From Gordonia prachuapensis (GTDB taxonomy: Bacteria; Actinomycetota; Actinomycetes; Mycobacteriales; Mycobacteriaceae), in contig NZ_JAZDUE010000002.1 of assembly GCF_036350515.1 (NCBI RefSeq), positions 186,001 to 250,000 on the forward strand: 64,000 nt of DNA, read 5' to 3'. The notes under the pieces are model-generated. The model saw only the letters and a program-made list of their open reading frames with translations, was not told the origin of the DNA and made no database searches. Positions within the stretch are counted from its first letter, which is position 1, and each line of letters begins with the position of its first letter. The position numbers and the translations under genes were made by a program. Positions 49,594 through 59,000 of the stretch are shown here, in pieces.

Positions 49594-50570
49594 TGACCCG
49601 TGCGTTGCGTATGCTGCTCGTGTCGATCGCCTCCCTGATGGTGGCGTCTCTCGCACTGAGTGCCTGCAGTTCTCCGGACGAATCCGCCGATGAAGGCGCT
49701 CCGATCCAGGTCAACACGTCCAAGGGGTCGGTGACCATCAATGGCGTCCCCCAACGGATCGTCGCACTGGGGGCGCAGTGGATCGACGTCACCCTGGCGT
49801 TCGGGATCACCCCGGTCGCATACCTGGACAACATCCAGATCCTCACCGGCAATCCGCCCCCGTGGTCGAACAACCAACTGCAGGAATCCACTCCGCTCAC
49901 CACCGATGACATCGTCGCCCAGGTCGCGAAGGCCGAGCCCGATCTCATTCTGGCCACCTCGTACATGGCCGACGGGCAGCCGGAGCTGTACGAGAACGTC
50001 AGCAAGCTCGCGCCGACCATCCCCGGCATCAGCGGGCAGCAGATCGATCCGTGGCAGGACATGGTGACGTTCCTCGGCACGGTTCTGCGCGAACCCGAGA
50101 AGGCCCAAGAGATCACGGCCGGCGTCGACGAGAAGATCACCGCCGCCAAGGAGGACATGCCCGGCCTCGAAGGCAAGACCTACACGATGGCCTACATGTT
50201 CTCCAACGACCAGATCCAGGTGATGGCCGATCCCGAGGACGGCGCCACCTATCTGTTCCGATCGCTGGGCATGAGCATCGCCCCGCAACTCGTCGAACAG
50301 TTCCGACGTAACGGGCAACCCCGGTACCCGATCTCGACCGAGAACGTCCCGATGCTCGACTCGGATCTGCTGGTGGTGACCGCGAACACCGATCAACAGA
50401 TGAGCACGTTGGAGGGGCTGCCGGGATATCAGGGCCTGCGGTCGGTGGAGAGCGGAGCGGTCAGCCGGCTCTCGGTGGCCGAGATCAGTGGGCTCAACGA
50501 ACCGACGCCGCTGTCGATCCCGTACGTGCTGGACAAGATGTATCCCGCGTTGCAGCGTGCGGCCGCCTGA
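49593..50570 (+). CDS. Iron-siderophore ABC transporter substrate-binding lipoprotein
   Basis: 325 residues. Lipoprotein signal with lipobox 'LSAC' (Cys about 25) and acidic mature N-terminus. The periplasmic-binding protein type III (FepB/FecB) fold has 'PQRIVALGAQWIDVTLAFG', 'LDNIQILTGNPPPWSNNQL', 'AKAEPDLILATSYMAD' and a C-terminal 'SIPYVLDKMYPAL'. It captures ferri-siderophore at the outer face of the membrane for an ABC importer not encoded nearby. An IdeR box overlaps the start. The SagB-type dehydrogenase gene begins 9 bases after the stop, so both are probably iron-regulated together. Confidence 0.9.
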   Translation: MTRALRMLLVSIASLMVASLALSACSSPDESADEGAPIQVNTSKGSVTINGVPQRIVALGAQWIDVTLAFGITPVAYLDNIQILTGNPPPWSNNQLQESTPLTTDDIVAQVAKAEPDLILATSYMADGQPELYENVSKLAPTIPGISGQQIDPWQDMVTFLGTVLREPEKAQEITAGVDEKITAAKEDMPGLEGKTYTMAYMFSNDQIQVMADPEDGATYLFRSLGMSIAPQLVEQFRRNGQPRYPISTENVPMLDSDLLVVTANTDQQMSTLEGLPGYQGLRSVESGAVSRLSVAEISGLNEPTPLSIPYVLDKMYPALQRAAA

Positions 50571-50579
50571 TCAGCTCTG

Positions 50580-51947
50580 ATGACCGACGGCGGTACGGTG
50601 CAGACCGTCTACGAGCTCGCTCCGGGCGCCCGCGTCCTGCTGGGCGGCGGAGGGGTCGCGGTGATCCTGCCCGCGAAGTTCCGGCTCGACGGACTGACCC
50701 GAGCGCAGATGGTGCTACTGCGGTCGCTCAACGCGGGTCCGATGACCTTGCCTGAGGGTTCCGATGCGGACGTCGACGGCCTCGTCGAGCGGCTGATCGA
50801 CGCCGGCGCATTGTCCATGACGGTGTCCGCGGGCAGTCGAGAGTTGTACTCACTGCGCCCCTTCCGACGACCGCCGACTCCGCGTCCCGCGACCGCCGAC
50901 GTCGGCGACGACATCGAGTTGTCGCGGTTCACGGTGATCCGACGCGAGGATGGCGCTGTCGTCGCCGAGAATCCCCGTAGCTGGTGCGACATCGAGATCC
51001 ACGATCCAGAGATCCTCGCCGCCGCGAGTGGCCTTGGTCCCGATTCGTCGGAATCGGCACTGCAAGGGCGGCTGCGGTCCGATCTCGTCTGGTCGGGTCA
51101 CGCGGTCACCGCCTGCCGCGAGCGGGCCGAGTTCCCCACCCGCAGTTGGAGTCCGCACGAACTGTGGTTCCATCGCCACAGCACCGTCGGCGACCGGGCG
51201 ACCAACTGGCAGCACTTCGGTCCGACGCGTTGGGCCGATGGCACCTTCGAGCCCGTGCCCGCCCGGCGGGATGTCTACCCCGGTGAGCCGATCCCCCTGC
51301 CCGTGCCCGATCTTGCTTCGCTGAGGTCCGCCGACCGCCCGTTGACTGCCGTGGTCGAAGACCGGAAGTCGGTGCGCGACTTCGACGACGCGCATCCGAT
51401 CTCGCTCGCGGAACTGGGTGAGCTGCTGTTCCGGTGCGCACGTACCCGCAGCGTCCGGACCGTGAACGCCGACCGCCCGGTCCCCGAGGAGCTCCCGTCC
51501 CGGCCGTATCCGTCGGGCGGATCACTGTACGAGCTGGAGATCTACCCGGTTGTGCGGACCGCCGACGGCGCGGAACCGGGGATGTACCACTACGATTCGT
51601 TCGACCATGTATTGCGGCCGGTCGCGTCCTACGACAGTCCCGCGGTCGCCAAACTGGTCGCACCCGCGTCGCTGACCCTCGCCGATGGCCAACTGCCGCA
51701 GGTACTCCTGGTGTTGGCGGCACGGCCCGGCCGGATCATGTGGACCTATGAGCAGATGCCCTACGCGGTGATCCTGAAGCATGTCGGCGTGCTGACGCAG
51801 ACGCTCTATCTCACCGCCACGGCCATGGGACTCGGTGGCGTGGCCCAGGGGTACGGCGACACCGCCGCATTCGGCGAGGCCACCGGCGTCGATGAACTCG
51901 TCGAATGCAATGTCGGGAGTTTCGTCGTGGGGACGCCGCGGAGGTAG
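50580..51947 (+). CDS. SagB/ThcOx-type FMN dehydrogenase
   Basis: 455 residues. The N-terminal ~250 residues form the region seen in full-length SagB-like proteins ('YELAPGARVLLGGGGVAV'; a winged-helix-like segment; 'WSPHELWFHRHSTVGDR'). The C-terminal nitroreductase fold contains 'RKSVRDFDDAHPISLAELGE', 'RPYPSGGSLYELEIYPVV', 'MYHYDSFDHVL' and 'TATAMGLGGVAQGYGD'. Such FMN enzymes oxidise azolines to azoles in thiazole/oxazole-modified peptides and some NRPS products. No cyclodehydratase (YcaO) or precursor peptide is in the window. Placement behind an iron-box-controlled siderophore gene suggests a role on an oxazoline-containing siderophore; this is inference. Confidence 0.88.
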   Translation: MTDGGTVQTVYELAPGARVLLGGGGVAVILPAKFRLDGLTRAQMVLLRSLNAGPMTLPEGSDADVDGLVERLIDAGALSMTVSAGSRELYSLRPFRRPPTPRPATADVGDDIELSRFTVIRREDGAVVAENPRSWCDIEIHDPEILAAASGLGPDSSESALQGRLRSDLVWSGHAVTACRERAEFPTRSWSPHELWFHRHSTVGDRATNWQHFGPTRWADGTFEPVPARRDVYPGEPIPLPVPDLASLRSADRPLTAVVEDRKSVRDFDDAHPISLAELGELLFRCARTRSVRTVNADRPVPEELPSRPYPSGGSLYELEIYPVVRTADGAEPGMYHYDSFDHVLRPVASYDSPAVAKLVAPASLTLADGQLPQVLLVLAARPGRIMWTYEQMPYAVILKHVGVLTQTLYLTATAMGLGGVAQGYGDTAAFGEATGVDELVECNVGSFVVGTPRR

Positions 51948-51970
51948 TTGCGCTGCGATTCAAGGGTCAC

Positions 51971-53875
51971 TCAGCGTGCGGACCATGCCGATTGACGGAG
52001 GAGACGCGCCCCGTTGAGTGCAACGAGAATGGTGGAGCCTTCGTGACCGGCGACCGCCAGAGGCAACGGGAGGCTGCCCACCAGGTCCCAGGTGACCAGG
52101 GTGAGTATGACGGTGGCGGCAATGCACAGATTGGCGGCGACATACCGTCGCGCTCGGCGCGACAAGCGAATGAGAGCGGGCACCGCGCCGAGGTCGTCGC
52201 GCGTGATGATGGCGTCCGCGGTGTCGAGCGCAAGGTCTGATCCGTAGCGGCCCATTGCGATGCCTGTGCTGGCGGCCATCAGCGCCGGCGCGTCGTTGAT
52301 GCCATCGCCCACGAGGAGTACGCGTTGGCCCGCACGCTCGGCATCACGAACGATGCGAGTCTTGTCCTCGGGGAGGAGTTCTGCGTGGATCGACCCGATG
52401 TCGCAACTCTCGGCGACCTGCGCTGCCGCGGAAGCGTGGTCTCCAGTGAGCACGTGAACTGGCTCGGCGGTGAGACCGCTGACAGCTCGAACGGCGGCCG
52501 GAGCGCCATCCCGCAGTTGGTCGGAGAGCTCGATCCGGCCGATCTCCTCACCGTCGACGAACACCCCGACCACGGTGCCGACCGAATCAGCCGCGGTCGC
52601 GCGCTCGACCGTGACCCGGTGCCCGTCCACCCGGCCCACTACGCCACGGCCGGGTAAGGCACGGAACTGCGCCACGGGGGACACGTCGAGGGATCGCTCG
52701 ACAGCCGCTCTCACGAGGGCACGTCCGAGTGGATGTTCGCTTGGCGTTTCGACTGCGGCCGCGTAGGCGAGGACTTCGGAGCGCTGCCACCGTGACAGCG
52801 TGGTGACGTGTGTGACTTCCGGCCGGCCTTCGGTGAGAGTGCCCGTCTTGTCGAAGGCGACCACGGTGGTCTGGCCGACGGTTTCCATGACCGCAGCCGA
52901 TTTCACCAGTACGCCATGTTTTCCGGCGTTGGCGATCGCGGCCAAGAGTGGTGGCATCGTCGAGAGAACAACGGCGCACGGCGATGCGACGATCATGAAC
53001 ACGATCGCTCGCAGCAGCGCGTCTTCGAACGAGCTGCCGAACACCATGATCGGCACGCTCAGAACCAGCAGCGTCGCAACGATCACGGTCATCGAGTACG
53101 CCTGCTCGACCCTGTCGACGAACAACTGTGTCGGAGCCTTGGTCGCAGACGCTTGTTCCACGAGCGCAACGACGCGGGCGATGACCGATTCCGACGCCGG
53201 TCGAACCACCTCGACCGTCAGCGCCCCGGTTCCGTTCACGGTTCCCGAGAGCACTTCATCACCGACTTCTCTTGCAACCGGCACTGATTCGCCGGTCACT
53301 GCCTGCTGGTCGACCTCGCTCACGCCGCGCACGACCACCCCATCGGCACCGATCCGCTCGCCTGGGCGGACGAGGACGTGTTGCCCGACCTGCAGTTCCC
53401 GGCATTCGATCAACCTGGTCGTCCCGTCGGCATCGACCAGAGTGGCTCGCTCGGGAGCCAAGCCGAGAAGTGAGGTGACGGAGTCTGCGGTGCGTTGGGT
53501 CACGACATTCTCCAACGCCCCCGATGCCGCGAAGATCACGATGAGCAGAGCACCGTCGAATACCTGACCGATCGATGCCGCAGCGATCGCAGCGACAATC
53601 ATCAGCAAGTCGACGTCGAGAGTCCGCTCGCGCAGCGCCTGCAACCCGGCCACCGCAGGACCCCAGCCGCCGCTGATATAGCACGCCAGATACGCCATCC
53701 ACCACAGCCATTCAGGAGCGCCGACGAGCTGCAGTCCCCATCCGAGAGCGAAACCCGCGAATGCGATCACCGCCCATCGCACCGCCGGCAACCGCAGTCC
53801 TGTCCGGACGATCGACGGGGGCGGCGCAAGCACACGTCCGGCGCCCTTCTCGGCGACCCGTGTCGTCGCGGTCAT
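51971..53875 (-). CDS. ctpJ: P1B-4-type metal-exporting ATPase, CtpJ-like
   Basis: 634 residues, no N-terminal metal-binding domain. P-type motifs: 'VTGESVPV' (TGE), 'VAFDKTGTLTEG' (phosphorylated Asp about 343), 'HPLGRAL', 'LTGDHASA' and 'VGDGINDAPAL'. The transmembrane metal site is SPC ('VASPCAVVLS') instead of CPC, and TM8 has 'AVAGHEGSTILVALNGARLL', which together define subgroup P1B-4, exporters of Co(II), Fe(II) or Ni(II). The divergent gene encodes an NmtR-like sensor with a perfect palindrome between them, as at Rv3743c-Rv3744. It expels cobalt/nickel or iron from the cytosol. Confidence 0.92.
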   Translation of the reverse strand: MTATTRVAEKGAGRVLAPPPSIVRTGLRLPAVRWAVIAFAGFALGWGLQLVGAPEWLWWMAYLACYISGGWGPAVAGLQALRERTLDVDLLMIVAAIAAASIGQVFDGALLIVIFAASGALENVVTQRTADSVTSLLGLAPERATLVDADGTTRLIECRELQVGQHVLVRPGERIGADGVVVRGVSEVDQQAVTGESVPVAREVGDEVLSGTVNGTGALTVEVVRPASESVIARVVALVEQASATKAPTQLFVDRVEQAYSMTVIVATLLVLSVPIMVFGSSFEDALLRAIVFMIVASPCAVVLSTMPPLLAAIANAGKHGVLVKSAAVMETVGQTTVVAFDKTGTLTEGRPEVTHVTTLSRWQRSEVLAYAAAVETPSEHPLGRALVRAAVERSLDVSPVAQFRALPGRGVVGRVDGHRVTVERATAADSVGTVVGVFVDGEEIGRIELSDQLRDGAPAAVRAVSGLTAEPVHVLTGDHASAAAQVAESCDIGSIHAELLPEDKTRIVRDAERAGQRVLLVGDGINDAPALMAASTGIAMGRYGSDLALDTADAIITRDDLGAVPALIRLSRRARRYVAANLCIAATVILTLVTWDLVGSLPLPLAVAGHEGSTILVALNGARLLRQSAWSAR

Positions 53876-53928
53876 CGCTGGCCCTCCTCCGGTGACTCGG
53901 CAACTGGCTGACCCTCAAGACCAGAATG

Positions 53929-53946
53929 TATGAAGATGTCTTCATA
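53929..53946. promoter_or_regulatory. NmtR operator
   Basis: TATGAAGA-TG-TCTTCATA, perfect 8-base arms, in the 99-base gap between the divergent ctpJ and nmtR genes and 29 bases before the nmtR ATG. ArsR-family operators are AT-rich imperfect dyads of this size. A related half-site (TTCAT) lies at about 53971. Confidence 0.78.
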
Positions 53947-53974
53947 TTTCAAGTCGGCGGTATGATTTTGCTTC

Positions 53975-54337
53975 ATGGGACACGGAGTCGAGGGGCGACA
54001 TCGTCCGAGCGCTCGCTTGGATCCGGACTCCGCCGCCCATGTCGCGACGACGCTGCAAGCGCTCGCCACGCCGAGTCGCCTCCTCATCCTCACCGAACTA
54101 CGCCAGGGCCCCCGATCGGTGACCGACCTCGCCGACAGCATCGGAATGGAGCAATCGGCGGTATCCCACCAGCTGCGACTCCTGCGCAACCTCGGCCTGG
54201 TGACCGGCACACGCGCGGGCCGATCGATCACCTACAGCCTGTACGACAATCACGTCGCTCAACTTCTCGACGAGGCGGTCTATCACAGCGAACACCTGCG
54301 GTTGGGCCTCGCCGACCGCCCGCGGGAAGCAACCTAG
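53975..54337 (+). CDS. nmtR: ArsR/SmtB family metal sensor, NmtR-like
   Basis: 120 residues, the same length as M. tuberculosis NmtR, with identical N-terminus 'MGHGVEGR'. Winged helix: 'ALATPSRLLILTELRQG', recognition helix 'MEQSAVSHQLRLLRNLGLV'. The Ni/Co ligands on the last helix are conserved at the same numbers (Asp91, His93, His104, His107), and Gly2-His3 is kept. The C-terminal tail ligands of M. tuberculosis NmtR, His109 and His116, are Arg and Pro here. It binds the operator upstream and releases it when Ni(II) or Co(II) is bound, derepressing ctpJ. Ligand roles are from recalled literature on NmtR. Confidence 0.93.
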   Translation: MGHGVEGRHRPSARLDPDSAAHVATTLQALATPSRLLILTELRQGPRSVTDLADSIGMEQSAVSHQLRLLRNLGLVTGTRAGRSITYSLYDNHVAQLLDEAVYHSEHLRLGLADRPREAT

Positions 54338-54385
54338 ACGCTCCAGACGGTGACGCAGAAAATTGGCATCACCAAAAGTTTGACT

Positions 54386-54401
54386 TCGAACACAAGTTCG
54401 A
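54386..54401. promoter_or_regulatory. SOS box (LexA site)
   Basis: TCGAAC-ACAA-GTTCGA is a perfect match to the mycobacterial LexA box TCGAAC(N4)GTTCGA. It lies in the 224-base gap between nmtR and the DUF222/HNH gene, 161 bases before the latter's start. Members of the related 13E12 family in M. tuberculosis also carry SOS boxes, as I recall, which supports function. The rest of 54338-54561 shows no gene. Confidence 0.85.
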
Positions 54402-54561
54402 ATACCTTGGTTGTCAGCAGGCCGAGATGATGACGAACATGCCGCACCGGATAAGCACGCACAGGAGCGAATGCGCTGCTCGGGCGCGGTAGGAAACCCA
54501 GAACGGCCGCCTGCATCACCGGTTACGCCGGTGCCGTTGTCGTATCTGCTGGGGAGTCGTC

Positions 54562-55866
54562 ATGTCTGTCACTGCTGCACTGTCTGTATCTGCTGAACTG
54601 TCTGTATCTGCGGAGCTATCTCCATCTGCCGAGCTGTCCGCGGTGGGATCGATTCTGCGCGAATTGCACTGCGATGACCTGTCGGGCCGCGACACCTTCG
54701 ACGCCATGGGTCAGCTGCTGACGCTACGCAACCTCATCGATCACCAGGCCGCCCGTCTGGCCGCACAACTCGACCGACTCGGTGTGGCCCGCGACCACGG
54801 CCGCAGTACCCGCGAACTGCTCATCGTGATGGGCTTCGCACCATCGGTGGCGCAACGACTGCTGCGTATCGCCGGATCGTTGGAGGCGTTGCCGACGCTG
54901 GATGCCCACGCCGCCGACGGCGCGATTCCCGCCGAACACGTCGACGCCATCGTCCGCGGAGTCAGCCACATCGCCGGCAGATCAGCGGAACCGATCGACG
55001 ACGCGCTGCGTCTAAATCACGTGACCGATCTTCTGGGACAGTTCTTTTCCGGCGCCACCCCCGCCGACATCGACAAACGTGCCCGCACCCTGGGCAACCA
55101 ACTCGCTGCCGACACCGACGGCCTGCCCGCCGCCGAAGACCGCGAACTCAACGAACTCGCCCACCACCGCGACACCGACGGCCGCCTCCACCTCGAAGCC
55201 AGCCTCGACATCGAAGTCGGCGAAAAACTCTGCGCCGCACTCAATGCCCTCGGCGCACCCCGCCCCCAACCCGACGGCTCCCGCGACCCCCGCAGCATCG
55301 CCCGCCGCCACGCCGACGCCCTGGACACCATCCTGGACATCGCGGCCCGCATGCCCAGCGACATCGCCAGCGCCGCACCCAAAACCCAACTGCTGCTCAC
55401 CATCCCCGCCGACACCCCGACACTGGCCGAACTCGACCTCATGGGCTCGGTCACCCAAGCGACCCTGCGCCGACTGTCCTGCGATGCCGCCACCACCACC
55501 CTGCTCGTCGACGACGAACGCGTCCCCCTCGACATCAGCCGCGAGAAACGACTGGTACCGCCACATATCCGAAAAGCGTTGCACGTCAGAGACGAATGCT
55601 GCGTCAAATGCGGCGCACCCGCCAACCGCACCCAAGCCCATCACCTGACCCACTGGATCGATGGCGGGGACACCAGCCTCGACAACAGCTGCCTACTCTG
55701 CAGTGCCTGCCACACCGACATCCACCACAACGGCTGGGAAGTGTTCCTCGGCAGCGACCGCCACCCCTGGCTCATCCCACCCGCCGCCGTCGACCCGACC
55801 CGCACGCCGCTACCGGCCCACAACCGCCGATCCATGAATCTCGACAACCTACCCAGCGCAGCCTGA
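54562..55866 (+). CDS. DUF222 domain HNH endonuclease (13E12 repeat family type)
   Basis: 434 residues. The N-terminus has three tandem copies of a six-residue unit (LSVSAE/LSPSAE). The DUF222 region follows ('LTLRNLIDHQAARLAAQLDR', 'HGRSTRELLIVMGFAPSVAQ'). The C-terminal HNH nuclease has zinc Cys pairs and the catalytic His: 'CCVKCGAPANRTQAHHLTHW', 'DNSCLLCSACHTDIHHNGW'. This family is present in many copies in actinobacterial genomes, with unknown cellular role. A LexA box upstream implies DNA-damage induction. The gene stands alone, flanked by a dispersed repeat downstream. Dense CCGACACC-type codon use in the second half is typical of the family. Confidence 0.9.
   Translation: MSVTAALSVSAELSVSAELSPSAELSAVGSILRELHCDDLSGRDTFDAMGQLLTLRNLIDHQAARLAAQLDRLGVARDHGRSTRELLIVMGFAPSVAQRLLRIAGSLEALPTLDAHAADGAIPAEHVDAIVRGVSHIAGRSAEPIDDALRLNHVTDLLGQFFSGATPADIDKRARTLGNQLAADTDGLPAAEDRELNELAHHRDTDGRLHLEASLDIEVGEKLCAALNALGAPRPQPDGSRDPRSIARRHADALDTILDIAARMPSDIASAAPKTQLLLTIPADTPTLAELDLMGSVTQATLRRLSCDAATTTLLVDDERVPLDISREKRLVPPHIRKALHVRDECCVKCGAPANRTQAHHLTHWIDGGDTSLDNSCLLCSACHTDIHHNGWEVFLGSDRHPWLIPPAAVDPTRTPLPAHNRRSMNLDNLPSAA
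54580..54633 (+). repeat. Three tandem 18-bp units at the 5' end of the HNH gene
   Basis: CTGTCTGTATCTGCTGAA, then CTGTCTGTATCTGCGGAG, then CTATCTCCATCTGCCGAG. Each encodes Leu-Ser-(Val/Pro)-Ser-Ala-Glu. The first two differ at two bases, so the array is recent enough to vary in copy number. Confidence 0.75.
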
Positions 55867-55889
55867 CCGTGTCCCAGCCAGTAGCCGCC

Positions 55890-55945
55890 CCACAGATCTC
55901 GATACGCCACCTCGCCTAGCGGCTCGGCGGCTACTCGATCAGCAA
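55890..55945. repeat. Dispersed palindromic repeat, partial copy
   Basis: ATCTCGATACGCCACCTCGC, CTAGCGGCTCGGCGGCTACTCGATCAGC: one arm of the element seen complete at 25092-25204, with ATCAGC replacing ACCAGC. Fragments CTCGATCAGC recur at 56057-56080. The gap 55867-56076 between the HNH gene and the convergent NRPS gene holds nothing else recognisable. Confidence 0.7.
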
Positions 55946-56076
55946 GACCGCACCCGACCTCGTCGGGACCGCATCTGTACCTTGACAACTCAACAGTGTG
56001 AACAAGTCTGCTGATCGAGTGAACGGACGTCGCGACGGGCGCGACGACATCGCGGTCACTCGATCAGCGGGCTCGA

Positions 56077-59000
56077 TCAGCTGGCTTGGCCGGCGACCGC
56101 CGACGCCAACGCGGAGACCGACAGCTGCCACAGCTCGGTGAGTCGCTCGGCCTCTGCCGCGGTGAGCAGACCCTCGCCGTAGCGCCAGTTGGCGACGAGT
56201 TGCGGACCGTCCTCGGTGGCGCGCACCACGGCCACCACGTCGAGTGTGTATCGAAGTGGCAGATCGGGTTCCGGATCGGTGGGGAGTCGATCGTTGAGCT
56301 CGAGGTCGGTGATCGGACTCCAGGGCTGCCACGGAACGCCACCACTGCTCGAATCCCCACCACTGCGCGGATCAGCACCGTGCAGATCGAAGCGGCCGAG
56401 ATAGTTGAACTCGATCTGCGGTTCGCGCGCATCGACCAGTTCGTCGACACCGCGGACATACTTCAGGATGCCGAAATCGATTCCGCTGCCGGGGATCGTG
56501 GAGAGATCGGTGGCGACGTCGTCGAGCAGACGGGCGGCGGCGGCCCGATCTCCGGCGGCCTCCGTGGGGTCGAGATCGTGTCCGACGCCGAGCCGGACCG
56601 GATAGACGGTGGTGAACCATCCGAGGGTTCGGGTCGTGTCCACGGACGGGCCGGCCAGTTCGTCGTCGCGTCCGTGCCCTTCGAGCGCCACGTAGGCGCC
56701 CTGAGCCGGATCGTCGCCGCGTTCCCGCCGCCATCCGGCGATCGTCACGGTCAATGCGGCCAGCAGGAATTCGCGCATGCCGATGCGTTTGTCCAGCGAG
56801 CCGAGAATGGTCCCGGTGATGTCGACCGGCGTCAGGGTGACCGCGGACCGCAACGACGACCAGGTGTCGACGGCCGGGTCCGGCATGCGCACACCGATCG
56901 GGCCGTCGGGTGCGGACACCTGCGAGACCCAGTGGTCGAGTTGTGCCGACACCTCCGGGCGATCGGCGCGACTACGCATCTCGGCGCACCAGTACCGGTA
57001 GTCGGTGCGCTCGGCGTCGATCGTCGGCGGTGTACCGGCGGCCAGAGCCGCACCGGCGCCCGCGAGGTCTCCGAAGATGATCTGCCAACTGACCGCGTCG
57101 ACGGCCAGGTGATGGATCGCGAGCAGCAGGATGTCCTGCGCGCCTGGTCGGTTCAATCGAACCGCGGCCAGCATCCGCCCCTGATCGGGGTCGACGGCGT
57201 CGTTCGCGCGTCGAGCAGCGGTGGTGATGGTCGCGGGCAGATCAGCGCTCGGCATCGAGTGGAGAACCGTTGCGGCGTCAACGGTTCTCTCGTCACGGGT
57301 GACGACACCCGTGGCGGTACGCGTGGCCCGCAGCATGTCGTGGCCGTCGATGAGGGCCTGCAAGACCGAACGCAGGTCGTCGTCGGCGAGGCCAGACGGC
57401 AACGCGAACAGCACGGTCTGGGTGAATCGTCGATCGTTGCCGTACTCGTCGAGCCATTCGACGATGGGCAGGGCGGGCACGATGCCGGGACCTGCGCGGG
57501 TGGCGTCGGGTTCATCGACGTGGCGGTCGATGGCATCCGCGAGGTCGGCGACCGTGGGATGCGCCAGCACCATCCGCGGAGTCGCGGTCAGGTCGTGCTC
57601 GCGCAGTGCGTGCACCGCGGCCATGGCAACGATGCTGTCGAGGCCGAGGTCGAAGAAGTCCTCGTCGGCCGCCGGGGTACTCCCCAAGACCGCAGCGATC
57701 ACCGACGACACCACGCGGCCGGTGGGGGTCAGATCGGCGGTGTCCGCGCCGGCGCGTGCCTGCAGCGCCTGCGCCGCAGACTGGGCCAGGGCACGGCTGT
57801 CCACCTTGCCGTTGCTGTTCATCGGCAACACCGGCAGCGTGACGATCCGGGTGGGCACCATGTGAGCGGGCAGCAGTTCGCCCAACTCCGAGCGCACCCG
57901 GCGCGCGTCGAGTTCGGTACCGGCAGCGAAGCCGACGAGCGCCGGACCGGCCGTACGGTCGACCACCACCACAGCGGCCGCCCGAACCCCGGGCAGCCGC
58001 CGCAGCGCCGCCTCGATCTCGCCGGTCTCGATGCGGTAGCCGCGGATCTTCACCTGGTCGTCGCGGCGACCGACGAAGATGATGTCGCCACGTTCGTTGC
58101 GGCGCACCAGATCTCCTGTGCGATACATCCGTTCCCCGACGGCGAACGGGTCGGCCACGAAGCGTCCGGCGGTCATCGCCGCCTTGCCTGTGTAGCCGCG
58201 GGTGACCTGCGCACCAGAGAGATACAACTCCCCGGCGATTCCGGTGGGCACCTGACGCAGATGGGAGTCGAGGATATAGGCGGCCGTGCGGTCGGTGGGT
58301 GAACCGATCGTGGGCACGGGTGAGTCCGGTATCCGCGCAACCACCGCTTCCACCGTGGTCTCGGTCGGGCCGTAGCAGTTGTGTGCGGTGGTGCCGGGTA
58401 GCTCGCTCAACTGCTGCCAGAGCGCGGGGCCGATCGCCTCACCACCGAGCGCCAGTACGGACAGATGAGCGTGGCCGACGCCATCGTCGCCGACCAGCCC
58501 GGCCGCGGCGAGCTGACCGAACATCGACGGTGTCGTGTCGATCATGTCGATGGCGCGGTCGGCGAGTCCGGCGACGAGGCGGCCGGCGTCGCGCATCTCG
58601 TCCTCCCCGAACAGGTGCACCGCGTGGCCGTCGAGGAGCGCCGCCAGCGGCTGCCACGATGCATCGAAACTGAATGTCCAGGCGTGCGCCACCCGCAGCG
58701 GCCGGCCGAGCCGCTGCCGCGCCGGGTTGAGCATGTGATCACGGTGGTCGCGGCAGTAGCTCACCAATGCCCCATGGGTTCCGATGACGCCCTTGGGTTC
58801 TCCCGTCGACCCCGACGTGAAGATCACATACGCGGCGCTCTCCGGCCAGAGTGCCGGCGGTGTGAATTCACCGGGGCGGGCGGCGATCCTCTCGGCCGTC
58901 GCCATGTCGTCGAGGACCACCGCAGCTACCCTGCCGTCGGTCTGGAACCGCGGCACGTTGGCCAGGTCGGTCACGACGACCCGTGTGGCGGACTGCTCGA

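Noticed and set aside
50580..51947. RiPP (thiazole/oxazole peptide) cluster around the SagB-type gene
   Set aside because: No YcaO cyclodehydratase, E1-like partner or short precursor peptide gene was found nearby on either strand.
56086..58302. Plus-strand frame of 738 codons inside the NRPS gene
   Set aside because: The opposite strand carries all C-A-T-E motifs in order; the plus frame is a composition artefact of codon bias.
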